From contig DIYF01000127.1 in assembly GCA_002427745.1 (NCBI GenBank), positions 75,952-139,951 on the forward strand: DNA of 64,000 nt, written 5' to 3'. The notes under the pieces are model-generated. The model was not told the DNA's origin. It ran no database searches and saw nothing but the letters and a program-made list of their open reading frames with translations. The position numbers were made by a program, and so were the translations under genes. Source of the DNA: Roseivirga sp. UBA6061 (GTDB lineage Bacteria; Bacteroidota; Bacteroidia; Cytophagales; Cyclobacteriaceae). Positions 52,686 to 61,787 of the stretch are shown here, one piece after another (within the stretch, counting starts at the first letter, position 1; the number at the start of each line of letters is the position of its first letter).

Positions 52686-53258
52686 TTATTGAGATTGGTC
52701 TGTAGATTTATTTTCCAATAGTCGCCTGGCGGCTTCCCGGGCTGCCGGCACCATATCTTTATTCGTTTTTATATGCTCTAGTTCGGGAACGGAGTTATTT
52801 CTGAAGCGTGTCTCAAAACCGGTAACGGCAGCTTCAAATTCCGATTTGCGGGATTCCCGAGATTCCTGTGTATTCCCGGTGGGAATGGTCAGAGCCGGTA
52901 AGATATCGGGGTTTAAGACGAGATGCAAAATCAGTAAGCCCAGGACTTTGAGCTCAATATTGATTCCCATGATGCCCAGAAAAAACTCACTTGAGGAGAA
53001 GCTCAGGGCTGGTGTCAGTGCGGCTACCATCACAATAGCACACAGATATTTCCAGGCAGGTTGCCGCAGCAGAATCAATAACAAAACCCCTGATAAGCCA
53101 ATGCCTGAGAACATTACGCTGTTCAGGACCAGGTATTTTACCTGTTCTCCGGACTCATTAATGTATCCCGGGTTAAACATTACTCCCAGTACATGGATAA
53201 GCACCAGGGCAAAGGCAATGGTAAAAGGGATGAACTTGTAAAATTCCTTTTTGATCAT
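52686..53258 (-). CDS. Membrane protein of unknown function
   Basis: 190 residues with about four membrane helices (FTIAFALVLIHVLGVMF, YLVLNSVMFSGIGLSGVLLLILL, LCAIVMVAALTPALSF, KVLGLLILHLVLNPDIL) and a soluble tail of 60 residues (SEFEAAVTGFETRFRNNSV). It lies 20 bases upstream of the SUKH gene, so they may be co-transcribed. Family not recognised. Confidence 0.65.
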   Translation of the reverse strand: MIKKEFYKFIPFTIAFALVLIHVLGVMFNPGYINESGEQVKYLVLNSVMFSGIGLSGVLLLILLRQPAWKYLCAIVMVAALTPALSFSSSEFFLGIMGINIELKVLGLLILHLVLNPDILPALTIPTGNTQESRESRKSEFEAAVTGFETRFRNNSVPELEHIKTNKDMVPAAREAARRLLENKSTDQSQ

Positions 53259-53333
53259 AGTGGTAATGAAAGACGACTCACTTGAAAGATTGTCAAAAAG
53301 AGAATGATAGTCAAATTATCAGGCTGTCTGTGA

Positions 53334-53933
53334 CTAACTAAGATGGTCAGCTGTTTCTTTACGGGTTAGCAGCCCCAGTGAGGTGATGGTGGTCCACCCG
53401 AAGACCACGCCAAATACCAGCCGATGTGTTACCGGCATGGACCACAGGCCCAGTACGAATCCGATCATGGAAGCTGTGAGTAACACTGCTGCTATATTGG
53501 CCCTGTTGCGAATGCCTTTGGAGAGTCGCTTATTATACCCCATACGCGAGAGACCGAACAGCCAAAAGGCCAGACCCAGGCTGACAATGGCAATATGTGC
53601 TTTGGAAACAGGGGCTTCAGATAAGGCCATGTCCATGGGAATGGAAGTCAGGGCAAAACCAAGTCCGAATAAGGAGAGGAGTATGGCCAGTAGCCTGTCT
53701 TTCAGCATTGTTCCGTACATCAGACCAAATAAGAAAAGCAATAAACCGACCAGGACAAAGCCGAAAAGATTGAACCAGATGGCATTGGGTTCTCCGACTG
53801 CTCCCAGCTTACTGATAAAGTCATTGACAAAGCCGAACTGTGGGTTGAGTGAGCCGAAGATCAGCAGAACCACCAGGAGAATCATCGTTGAAGCCAGTCC
53901 TGAAATGCCCGTCAGTTTTTCTTTGTTGCCCAT
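53334..53933 (-). CDS. DUF998-family membrane protein
   Basis: 199 residues with six membrane helices. DUF998 traits include the Asp/Ser-rich first loop (FGFVNDFISKLGAVGEPNAI), then FNLFGFVLVGLLLFLFGL and a last helix pair (GWTTITSLGLLTR). Function in the family is not established. A spacer of about 75 bases follows before the next minus-strand gene. Confidence 0.82.
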   Translation of the reverse strand: MGNKEKLTGISGLASTMILLVVLLIFGSLNPQFGFVNDFISKLGAVGEPNAIWFNLFGFVLVGLLLFLFGLMYGTMLKDRLLAILLSLFGLGFALTSIPMDMALSEAPVSKAHIAIVSLGLAFWLFGLSRMGYNKRLSKGIRNRANIAAVLLTASMIGFVLGLWSMPVTHRLVFGVVFGWTTITSLGLLTRKETADHLS

Positions 53934-54031
53934 AAATTAAGTTTAGCCACTTTCTACGGGTTAGTCAAGGCCCTGGCCGAAAGGTAAGCAGAGATATGGG
54001 ACTAAAAGTTTATAACGAGATCTGAAGTCTT

Positions 54032-55198
54032 TCATTTTCTCAGGCGTTCAATCTTACCGCTGATACGACTGTTGTCAGGGCTGAGTTTCAGAGCTTTCTC
54101 ATAACTGCTGATGGCTTTGGTTTTATCTCCCAGGGCTTCATAAGCTTCTCCCAGGCTGTCAAAAGCATTAAAGGATTCCGGGTAGTTTTCAGCGTTCAAA
54201 ACGAAAAATTCCAGGGCTTTGGCACGATCAGTTTCATTTCTGCTGCGCAGCAATCTGTAAGCAATCCGGTTCACGAGGGTTTCCGGTGGATTGAAATTGT
54301 AAGAGAGCCTTTCCGAAAGCGCCTGAAAATGCTCAAGCAGTCGGGCCTTGCTGTCTACATCACGGTCGGAGATACCGTAACCTTCGAAGATGGCCGAGAT
54401 ACCATTGTGGAAGGCAATCAGGGGTACGGATCCGTGATTTTCGTTCTCGAAGTACTCCAGTCTGGCGGGTAGCTCACCCTCATATTTCCGGTTCAGGGAT
54501 TCATACAGTCTTATATGCCTGTCGCGGTTGCGGATATTGCGCTTGCCCCAGTTGGCAGTAGCTATGTACAGATAGCGTTTGAAAGACTGGTCGGTAAGCG
54601 TATCCAGCTTTGCATCCATTTTTTGAGCATCCCAGGTGCCAAAACTAGGGTCTACCGCTATGAGTGCATTGAAGGGAGCATCTTTTTTCATATAGGCATG
54701 GGTGGCAAACAGACCGGCCAGAGAATGCCCGAACAGGATTCTGTAGGGCATGGTTCTGTATTCCTGTTCTATTTGTGGTATAAGCTCACTATCTAAAAAG
54801 GCCAGAAACTTATCGGCTCCACCGGTATCGTTTTTCCTTCGGGTGATGATTTTATCCGGGGTGAAATCCCGCTCCCGGTTTACGTTGCGCACTGCTACAA
54901 TGATCATCTCGGGTATTTTCCGGTTGCGGTTATAGCCAAAGCTCATATAGTTGACGGCCCCGGAGATTGATCTGAAGTGAGAGCGGCCGTCCAGTACGAT
55001 CAGCAGCGGATACTTCTTATGTGATGAGGCCGGCTGATGATAGGATTCAGGCAGACTGACCCAGTACTCCCGGTTTTCTCCCAACACTTCGGAGGCGATG
55101 CTGTGTTTTGTTCCTATTACGATGGGGTCGTTATCCTGGGCCTTTACGCCATGAATGGCGGGCAACAGAAAAAGGAGGGAGGCAATGATTCTGGACAT
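54032..55198 (-). CDS. Secreted esterase D-like hydrolase with C-terminal TPR
   Basis: 388 residues; signal peptide (GVKAQ). Residues about 25-270 form a putative esterase (EsteraseD/IroE-like) alpha/beta-hydrolase with FGHSLAG (Ser159), PLLIVLDGRSHF and late NHGSVPLIAFH (His). From about 325 a TPR unit appears (SFNAFDSLGEAYEALGDKTKAISSYEKALKLSPDN). These hydrolases cleave siderophores or other esters in the periplasm; no siderophore genes are near. No strong terminator is seen downstream. Confidence 0.88.
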   Translation of the reverse strand: MSRIIASLLFLLPAIHGVKAQDNDPIVIGTKHSIASEVLGENREYWVSLPESYHQPASSHKKYPLLIVLDGRSHFRSISGAVNYMSFGYNRNRKIPEMIIVAVRNVNRERDFTPDKIITRRKNDTGGADKFLAFLDSELIPQIEQEYRTMPYRILFGHSLAGLFATHAYMKKDAPFNALIAVDPSFGTWDAQKMDAKLDTLTDQSFKRYLYIATANWGKRNIRNRDRHIRLYESLNRKYEGELPARLEYFENENHGSVPLIAFHNGISAIFEGYGISDRDVDSKARLLEHFQALSERLSYNFNPPETLVNRIAYRLLRSRNETDRAKALEFFVLNAENYPESFNAFDSLGEAYEALGDKTKAISSYEKALKLSPDNSRISGKIERLRK

Positions 55199-55303
55199 TC
55201 GGTCTTTTCAAAAAGTTATGCTCTAATGAGACGTAAAATCAGACCTTATGTTCCTTTAATAAAGTACTTCCCCAGGCATAAGTCGGTTTAGTGTTGTAAA
55301 CGC

Positions 55304-55987
55304 CTAAGGCAGCTTAGTCTTTAAATCTGCAATAGCTTCGTCAAGTACGCTCAGAAGAGTGGCCTGTTCGTCTACTACCGTTTGTCCGTCAATGGCAATA
55401 AACCCAAACAGCGATACCCTGTCCAGAACGATCCAGCGGTCTCCTTTGGCTTTTCCTTCTGACTTGAAAAAGACCTTACCCTTTTCGTCATAGAAAGTAG
55501 CCTTGATAGCCACGTGAGCCTTGATTTTTCTCTTCTCATAGCTTCTGCTATTTACACCTACTTCCTCATCAATCATATCACGTGCACTCATTTGTACATT
55601 GAGTTTGAGGTAATAGGGCGTACTTCCTTTTTTAGCCGCCTTTTTTTTGCTGCCAAAGGGGTAGCCATAAATGTCGTACAGCACCTTGCCTTCAAGTGTT
55701 TCTTTGGGAAGTATATTAAGACCTGTTTTTTCCTCAATGGCTGCTTCTATTCTGTTATAACTTTTATGCATAAACAACTCGGCCACGGGATCCTTTTCCG
55801 TGGATATTTCGTCCTGCATATTTTCTCTGGCCAAATCTTCCAGGTAAAGCTGGAATTCATCAGTCAGGGCGAACATAAAATTGTGGAGGGTAGCTTCTTT
55901 GCCATCCAGAGAGCTTTTCTGAGCACTGGCCGTATTGGCAATACCAGCGATGATCAAAAGGATAAAAAGAGATCGGAGCTTATTCAT
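55304..55987 (-). CDS. Exported protein of unknown function
   Basis: 227 residues; signal peptide ends in ASAQ. The rest has a charged helical start (FALTDEFQLYLEDLARENMQ) and beta-rich middle (YYLKLNVQMSARDM, AHVAIKATFYDEKGKVFF). A Lys-rich loop GSKKKAAKKGST is unusual. I do not recognise the family. It stands alone with short spacers on each side. Confidence 0.68.
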   Translation of the reverse strand: MNKLRSLFILLIIAGIANTASAQKSSLDGKEATLHNFMFALTDEFQLYLEDLARENMQDEISTEKDPVAELFMHKSYNRIEAAIEEKTGLNILPKETLEGKVLYDIYGYPFGSKKKAAKKGSTPYYLKLNVQMSARDMIDEEVGVNSRSYEKRKIKAHVAIKATFYDEKGKVFFKSEGKAKGDRWIVLDRVSLFGFIAIDGQTVVDEQATLLSVLDEAIADLKTKLP

Positions 55988-56109
55988 AGTTTTTGAGTTA
56001 AGGTATTACATCGGTGTATCCCAATTACCGGGCCAAAGTTAAATGAGCCATAGCTGAATTGAAATTGGAGTCAACAAGAGGTTTGTTTTGATAGGGGTAC
56101 AGAATGGTG

Positions 56110-56688
56110 TCAGTGTTTAAATCTGTCCAAGTAAGCCTTCGTCTTTTCCGGCAATTCTATAGCCTCGTGCTCAAAATCGGAAGTCCAGTCAAACTGATAA
56201 ACTGTAAAACCATTGTAGCACTCTGTAGGTATCAGCTCAAAGGCCTTAAGGGCTATTAAGAATCGCTCCATTCCGCCATAGGGATAGTTTCCGGTAGAAA
56301 ACTCAACGATCCCTGTTTGCTCGTCCAGCCTTTCCAGCTTGTCCATATCCACCTCAAAGCCATACTCCAGATAATTGAGCATAGAACTGACCTCCAGTAT
56401 GCCCAATGGCCCCATCTTCGCATTATCTACCTGGAAGTACTTTTCAAAGAAGCTGTTGGCATAGGAGGGAATCAGGTCCTTGTACCTTTTGATTTCGAGG
56501 TCCTCTTCTTCAGAAAAACCACTGATGACCTGATCCATCTCTTCATCGCTGAGCTTGTCCCAGTCAATCTCTTCAGGCTCTTCTTCAAACTCAAAGCCGG
56601 GTTGTCTTACCATGACCATATGCTCATAGACCCTTTGAAAGTCTGTGTACTTCTGAGCGTTCCGGATATTGAATTGGATATAGAGCAT
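56110..56688 (-). CDS. Acidic protein of unknown function
   Basis: 192 residues from ATG 56688; the TTG nine bases upstream is unlikely. No signal or membrane segment. Acidic regions (EFEEEPEEIDWDKLSDEEMD) alternate with hydrophobic helices. No family recognised. It lies 20 bases downstream of the AraC fusion gene and may be its co-transcribed partner. Confidence 0.65.
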   Translation of the reverse strand: MLYIQFNIRNAQKYTDFQRVYEHMVMVRQPGFEFEEEPEEIDWDKLSDEEMDQVISGFSEEEDLEIKRYKDLIPSYANSFFEKYFQVDNAKMGPLGILEVSSMLNYLEYGFEVDMDKLERLDEQTGIVEFSTGNYPYGGMERFLIALKAFELIPTECYNGFTVYQFDWTSDFEHEAIELPEKTKAYLDRFKH

Positions 56689-56708
56689 AGCAGACAATGA
56701 TACTTTGA

Positions 56709-58121
56709 CTATTCCAGAATATCTCTCATTTCATTGATAAACTTCAGAGATTCGGTCTCTATTTGCTCTTTCAAAGCAGCGGTATCAGCGAAATCCGGGG
56801 CGTTCAGCAGGGTATGGTCAATGATAGCCAGACTGCTGTCAATGTTCTCAGCCAGATGATATTGCTGCCAGTCGCTGCCTTTGAACAGCTTCCAGTACTT
56901 TTTACGCACGTCCTTATTCCGGCCCGAGAGGCAAATTTCAAAGCGCATCTGTTTGTGGTCGAGGATAATGACAAACTTCAGCTTTTGTTTTCTTAGCGCT
57001 GATGTAGTGAGAGAAAAATAGGAGTAGTCCTCACTACCCTGATAAACATTGCCGAACTTAAATTCAGCATCATAGCCGTTTTGAAAGAATGTCTTTAGCT
57101 CCTTCATAAACCTTATCAGCCCATGGTAGCTCAACGGCTTATGAGTGTGCTCAGATTGCCCTTTGGTAGTGGTAGCGGAAGTTGTGTCGGTTGCTTTATG
57201 TCGGGTTGATTTTGACCGTTGCTTTGCCTCAACCGGCACACAAATGTCTATGATGAACTTGCCCTCAGGATGTGTCTTGGGGTCATTGAGGTAGGCTTCA
57301 AAGTAATCACCATCCCGAAACCGGTAGTCATTTTCCAGTACCCACTGATTGGTGCTTTGCCAGGCTTTTGGAATGTCTTTGGCTTCAATTTCAAAATGTC
57401 CTGTAACATAGCTGCCTTTTGAGATGTGGAGAGGTCTTACGTCTCCATCCGATTTTATGTCCCCACTGACGGTAATACAGACAGTATATCTTACCCGGGA
57501 GTCGCGGGTTACATTCGGGTTATCATGATACAGGGTGATGGCTTTAAAACCGGTTGAAGGAAGTACTTCCTTTTGATAGGCCCATTCCATTAATCGGTCG
57601 AACATGCTGCCGATTTGTTCAAATCCACCCATATGCATAATGCCGGCAAGCTTCATTTCAGGTAATTGTTCTACTCTTATTTGCGCATTCATTTCAGTCC
57701 ATTTTTTAAGCTGATCAATGCTGCAAATGTATTTTTCGGTCTTAAAAGGCTCTATACCAATCTTGCTAAGCAGTGCTTTGCCCTCTGATTTAAATTGAGT
57801 AGGTGTAATGCCGTAATACTTTTTGAAAGACCGTGAGAATGAGCTCTCGCTGTTAAACCCATATTGATAGGCAAGGTCTTTAACAGAGGTATGGGCATCA
57901 ACCAAAAGGACCGAGGCTATACGCTCCACTCTTTTCCGGTTGACATACTCATTGAGGTTTTCACCAATCACCAGCAAAAACACCCTATGGAAATGGAAAG
58001 GGGAGTAGTGAGCTTCCTTTGCTACCTGTTCGAGCGACAAGTCGGCATCCAGGTGCTGCTCTATGAAGTCCAGTACATGATTGATGCGCCTGATGTATTC
58101 TCTCCGGGTGTCATCTTGCAT
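56709..58121 (-). CDS. AraC-type regulator fused to GyrI-like and DUF7000-like domains
   Basis: 470 residues in three parts. Residues about 10-112: AraC double helix-turn-helix (SLEQVAKEAHYSPFHFHRVF, SVKDLAYQYGFNSESSFSRSF, TPTQFKSE). Residues about 145-300: a GyrI-like effector-binding domain (LPEMKLAGIMHMGGFEQIGSMF, KGSYVTGHFEI, FIIDICVPV). After a Ser/Thr linker, residues about 320-470 form a domain like DUF7000 (LIRFMKELKTFFQNGYDAEFKF). AraC plus GyrI is common in drug-sensing regulators; the third part is unusual and could be a second sensing module. Its start lies 15 bases after the Asp-box gene. Confidence 0.85.
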   Translation of the reverse strand: MQDDTRREYIRRINHVLDFIEQHLDADLSLEQVAKEAHYSPFHFHRVFLLVIGENLNEYVNRKRVERIASVLLVDAHTSVKDLAYQYGFNSESSFSRSFKKYYGITPTQFKSEGKALLSKIGIEPFKTEKYICSIDQLKKWTEMNAQIRVEQLPEMKLAGIMHMGGFEQIGSMFDRLMEWAYQKEVLPSTGFKAITLYHDNPNVTRDSRVRYTVCITVSGDIKSDGDVRPLHISKGSYVTGHFEIEAKDIPKAWQSTNQWVLENDYRFRDGDYFEAYLNDPKTHPEGKFIIDICVPVEAKQRSKSTRHKATDTTSATTTKGQSEHTHKPLSYHGLIRFMKELKTFFQNGYDAEFKFGNVYQGSEDYSYFSLTTSALRKQKLKFVIILDHKQMRFEICLSGRNKDVRKKYWKLFKGSDWQQYHLAENIDSSLAIIDHTLLNAPDFADTAALKEQIETESLKFINEMRDILE

Positions 58122-58136
58122 AACAATGGTTGTTTG

Positions 58137-60512
58137 CTATCCCAGTTGCATTTCATAAACGCCATTGCCATGTGTGGCGGCACGCAACAGTCTTTGTTTT
58201 GGTGCCAGCAGTAGCTGTACTACTTGTACCCCTGTGGGGATTTCTCCGTCTGCCAGTTTTGTCCAGTGTTTGCCATGGTCTGTTGTATGGTAGACTCCAT
58301 AGTCATTGCCTGCAAAGAGATGATGATCATTTTTTGGATCAGGAATACAGTCAGAGGTATGTACATCCGGCAGGCCTTTGCCATCTATACAATGCCATTG
58401 GCCCGGTTTATCTGTCCAGGCGTCATCCATGGTCCAGATATGGCCGCCCTGCGGGTCGGAGAAAGTCATATAGAGCTTCCCTGGTTTATCAGGGTGGATT
58501 CGGACAGAGGTTGGCTGTCGATTCCGGTGTTCCATATCAATTCCGGAAGTAAGCTCGCTCCAGGTGCGGCCGCCATTGGTACTTTTAAATACACTCATCC
58601 AGGAGTAGCGTGGAGCTGTTGCAATGATCAGGTGGTCCTCCTTCTCAGGGTGTACTGCCAGTCGCAGAATAGGGTTGCCATCCAGGTCTTCCCCCAGGTT
58701 GGTGGGAATCCAGACTTCACCTGCCGGGGTGCTGGTGGCAGGTCGGCCCGGAGCCGCTTTTACATGTACTCCGGTTGAGCGCAGTACAATGTCGCGTGTG
58801 GCATAGAGCACTTTTGGGTTGGAGGGGGCAGCTACCAATGGTGCATTCCAACTGGTGGTGTTCAATACATTCGGGGTACGCTGAAAGGCATCGGGGGCTG
58901 CAATAAAGTTCTTGCCTCCGTTATTGCTGTCGGGAGCATCGGGTCCTTTAGTGGGTTTATTGGCATAAACGCGACCCACGCGCGTATTGAGCTGTACTCC
59001 GGCAAACACGATATCGCTGTCATCATCGTATGCCACAAAGCCGCCTTCAAAGCCATAACCGTCCACCAGTGTCCATTTGGATTTGCCGTTGTACTGCAGG
59101 TAGCCGGCTCCGTAGTCCTGAGCATTAAAGGCCAGGAAATGCTCGTCTTTGGCAGAGCTTGCGCCATCCGGGTAGAACTGTATGGTATTGTAGCCCTGAT
59201 TGCAGCGCACCAGAGAGGCGCCTTTATCGGTAGACCGGAAGATGCCTTGATCCACTGCGAAGTAAATGACAGAGGGATCGCTGGGAGCTACCACTATGGC
59301 ATGGTAATCGACCAGGGTAATACTGTCGTTGGCCTTGTCGTAAACAGAAGTATAAATGGCCCTGTGTTTGGCAAAGGTGCTTCCGTTACCGTCATCAGAC
59401 ATTTCATGATCTTTGGCCAGGGTTCTGCCGCCATCATAGCTGCGATACATCACCTCGCCAGCCACCATCAGGTCAAAAGGGGAGTCGGGCATCACTGCCA
59501 GCCCCAGGGCATACCAGCCCTGACTGCCTGCATAAGAGTCTTTGTTTACAATGTCCCAGGAGGCTCCGCCATCCATAGAGCGACAGAGATAATTGACAGG
59601 TTCCAGGGTGGGCTCACTCACAAAGTGGGCCTTGTACATTTGCTGGATATCTCCGGGTTGACCGGCATTGTCTCCACTTTGCGTAATGCCTGCCCCGGAG
59701 TATTCAAAACCGATTTTATTGCCGATGCTTACATAGACCACGCTGGGGTTGCTGGCAGATCGCGCAAGTATGGCCTTACCTACCCAGGTAATAGGCAGGC
59801 CGCGCACCAGTTTGTGCCAGGTGGTTCCTCCATCGGTACTTCTATAGATGCCGCGCTCGGGTTGGCCCAGCCCTCCGGTGGCTACGATAAGGTCATCCGG
59901 GTCAGCTGAATTAACAGAAATACTGGTAGCCATTTTTACATTCAGTGACTTCTTCCAGTGGCCTTGCTTAGGCAGTTTGTTGGCCTTCTTTGCCTCTGCC
60001 TTGTAGACTCCCTCTGTGGTAGCGGCCCAAATGACGGTATGGCCTTGTTTATCGGTGCAAACGGCCAGGTCCTGCACCCCGGTATTGCCCGGCTCTGTCC
60101 AGTCCAGGCAGAGTGACCAGGTCTGGCCACCGTCTGTGCTTCCTAATATGCCAATACCATAAGAACCTCTGGTGGTAATGACATCAAAGCCTTTACGCGC
60201 CTGATTGTAGCCATATACTTCGCCCGTACCGACATAGATGGTCTCGGGTCGACCAGGGTGGAAAGCCACGGCTCCCACACCTGTTACCGGATAGCCGGTG
60301 TCCACCATGCTCCAGTTTTCGGCACCATCGGTACTTCGCCATAGGCCGCTGCTCGCTGAGCCACAATAAACATGTTTGGGATCTGTCGGGTCAACGCCCA
60401 GGCAGAGGGCTCTTGAGCCAAAACCCGTAGGGCCTATAAACTTCCAGCCCTTTGATTCTTGAGTGGAGGATTGAGGTTGTGTGCTTGCTTTTGAAGTCTG
60501 GTTCTTGCTCAT
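58137..60512 (-). CDS. Asp-box beta-propeller protein (BNR/VPS10-type repeats), apparently cytosolic
   Basis: 791 residues without a signal peptide (MSKNQTSKASTQPQSSTQES). At least six Asp-box turns are visible: STDGAENW, STDGGQTW, STDGGTTW, SMDGGASW, STNGGRTW and TTDHGKHW, so a double propeller of about 10-14 blades is likely. Relatives are sialidase-like or GH74-like propellers and sortilin-type proteins. No sialidase arginine triad was identified. The absence of an export signal is odd for this fold. It precedes the AraC-GyrI gene on the same strand and may be co-transcribed. Confidence 0.82.
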   Translation of the reverse strand: MSKNQTSKASTQPQSSTQESKGWKFIGPTGFGSRALCLGVDPTDPKHVYCGSASSGLWRSTDGAENWSMVDTGYPVTGVGAVAFHPGRPETIYVGTGEVYGYNQARKGFDVITTRGSYGIGILGSTDGGQTWSLCLDWTEPGNTGVQDLAVCTDKQGHTVIWAATTEGVYKAEAKKANKLPKQGHWKKSLNVKMATSISVNSADPDDLIVATGGLGQPERGIYRSTDGGTTWHKLVRGLPITWVGKAILARSASNPSVVYVSIGNKIGFEYSGAGITQSGDNAGQPGDIQQMYKAHFVSEPTLEPVNYLCRSMDGGASWDIVNKDSYAGSQGWYALGLAVMPDSPFDLMVAGEVMYRSYDGGRTLAKDHEMSDDGNGSTFAKHRAIYTSVYDKANDSITLVDYHAIVVAPSDPSVIYFAVDQGIFRSTDKGASLVRCNQGYNTIQFYPDGASSAKDEHFLAFNAQDYGAGYLQYNGKSKWTLVDGYGFEGGFVAYDDDSDIVFAGVQLNTRVGRVYANKPTKGPDAPDSNNGGKNFIAAPDAFQRTPNVLNTTSWNAPLVAAPSNPKVLYATRDIVLRSTGVHVKAAPGRPATSTPAGEVWIPTNLGEDLDGNPILRLAVHPEKEDHLIIATAPRYSWMSVFKSTNGGRTWSELTSGIDMEHRNRQPTSVRIHPDKPGKLYMTFSDPQGGHIWTMDDAWTDKPGQWHCIDGKGLPDVHTSDCIPDPKNDHHLFAGNDYGVYHTTDHGKHWTKLADGEIPTGVQVVQLLLAPKQRLLRAATHGNGVYEMQLG

Positions 60513-60697
60513 AAAAAAGTGCGTGGATGGCGTTTTCTCAAGATCATGATATTCTGAGAAGGTAGCAAATATGAAAAGTGGACAGAGGTATGGTGGGGGC
60601 GGAGTTATGGGATTTGTGGAGAGTAACGGGTTCTGCCGGTTTGGTGGGTGAATTAGAGAATCTTGGAAAGTGAGAGATAGGAGTAAGGTTAGCTGCT

Positions 60698-61648
60698 CTA
60701 AGGATTTATGCTTTCCAATTCCTTCTGACTTCTCTCAAGATAATCCCCACCAATTCGCTCTGTAAAACCTGTTAGAAATGCTACCATTACGTGAGCATTA
60801 GTATCTACGTAAGGTATATCAGTATTAATTCCTATGATACCTGATTCTAGCATAAAATAGCTTAAATGTGCTAAACTCATACCGATATAGGGGCGAAAGA
60901 GAGCATTAGTGAATAAATTAAAGTTTGGCTCTTTACTCTTTCTAACAACATACTCTTTTAGCCTTCGCATGCGTAAGAGTATGCTCACAATACTGCCCTG
61001 GGCTCCTACTATTCCGACCCATACTATTTCCTTTAGTTCCCTAGAGTAAAATAGTTCTCTTAGAATTACCTCGACAAGAAATGCTAGGGCCATAAAAGGA
61101 ATAGCTATAAAGAAGGCTGCTCCCAGTCCTAGTATTATTGCACTATATGGAGAGACTTCAGGTTTATTAATCTTCTCCTTAAATCCAGATATGCGCTTCA
61201 AAATATCAAAACTATTGTCCTTACCAATCGAAACTGGATTATAATGAAGATGAAATGCTGTAATTATATTCATTAAACCTAGTGGGATGAGCAATGCGGC
61301 AGCCCAGTATGAAACACCTGGGTTGATTTCAGAACCGAAAATCGAAAAACAACTACAGTTAAATAATCGATGGAAGTGAATGATCCCTGCGGTCAGCAGA
61401 AATAAACCGGATATTATATGGCAAAGACGATAATCTTTTTTGAAATAGATTGATAAGACATTCAGGAAAATGCAGATTAAGATTATAATTATGAAGAGTA
61501 GCTTGGTTTGAGTATTGTATAATGCGCCACTGATAATCAGCTCCTTGTTGTCTGCATATAGACTAAAGAATAATATGGCCAGAGGCCAGGACAGCGCTAA
61601 ACTAGATAGTGTTGATAAGCTGTCATTCCATTTGAGACTCGACAACAT
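60698..61648 (-). CDS. AT-rich integral membrane protein of unknown function
   Basis: 316 residues with about seven membrane helices (KLLFIIIILICIFLNVLSIYF, IISGLFLLTAGIIHF, WAAALLIPLGLMNIITAF, IAIPFMALAFLVEVILRELF, VWVGIVGAQGSIVSILLRM). Codon use is clearly richer in A/T than the nitrilase and propeller genes at its sides, so acquisition from elsewhere is possible. No family is recognised. A 31-base perfect dyad lies upstream of its start. Confidence 0.75.
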   Translation of the reverse strand: MLSSLKWNDSLSTLSSLALSWPLAILFFSLYADNKELIISGALYNTQTKLLFIIIILICIFLNVLSIYFKKDYRLCHIISGLFLLTAGIIHFHRLFNCSCFSIFGSEINPGVSYWAAALLIPLGLMNIITAFHLHYNPVSIGKDNSFDILKRISGFKEKINKPEVSPYSAIILGLGAAFFIAIPFMALAFLVEVILRELFYSRELKEIVWVGIVGAQGSIVSILLRMRRLKEYVVRKSKEPNFNLFTNALFRPYIGMSLAHLSYFMLESGIIGINTDIPYVDTNAHVMVAFLTGFTERIGGDYLERSQKELESINP

Positions 61649-61669
61649 CGTAAATTATTTTGTATTAAA

Positions 61670-61700
61670 AAATTATAATTAAATATATGAATTATAATTT
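61670..61700. promoter_or_regulatory. AT-only perfect inverted repeat in divergent spacer
   Basis: AAATTATAATT (61670-61680) is repeated in inverse at 61690-61700 around a 9-base centre. It lies 22-52 bases upstream of the membrane protein start and about 90 bases before the nitrilase start. It could be an operator, or simply AT-rich foreign DNA. Confidence 0.45.
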
Positions 61701-61787
61701 ATTTTACAATAAGGTGATTGGGTATAACTCATGTTGTGCAGTTCAAAAATAGTTGCAGACGGAGTGTAATTCTCCCTAACTTCCGGC

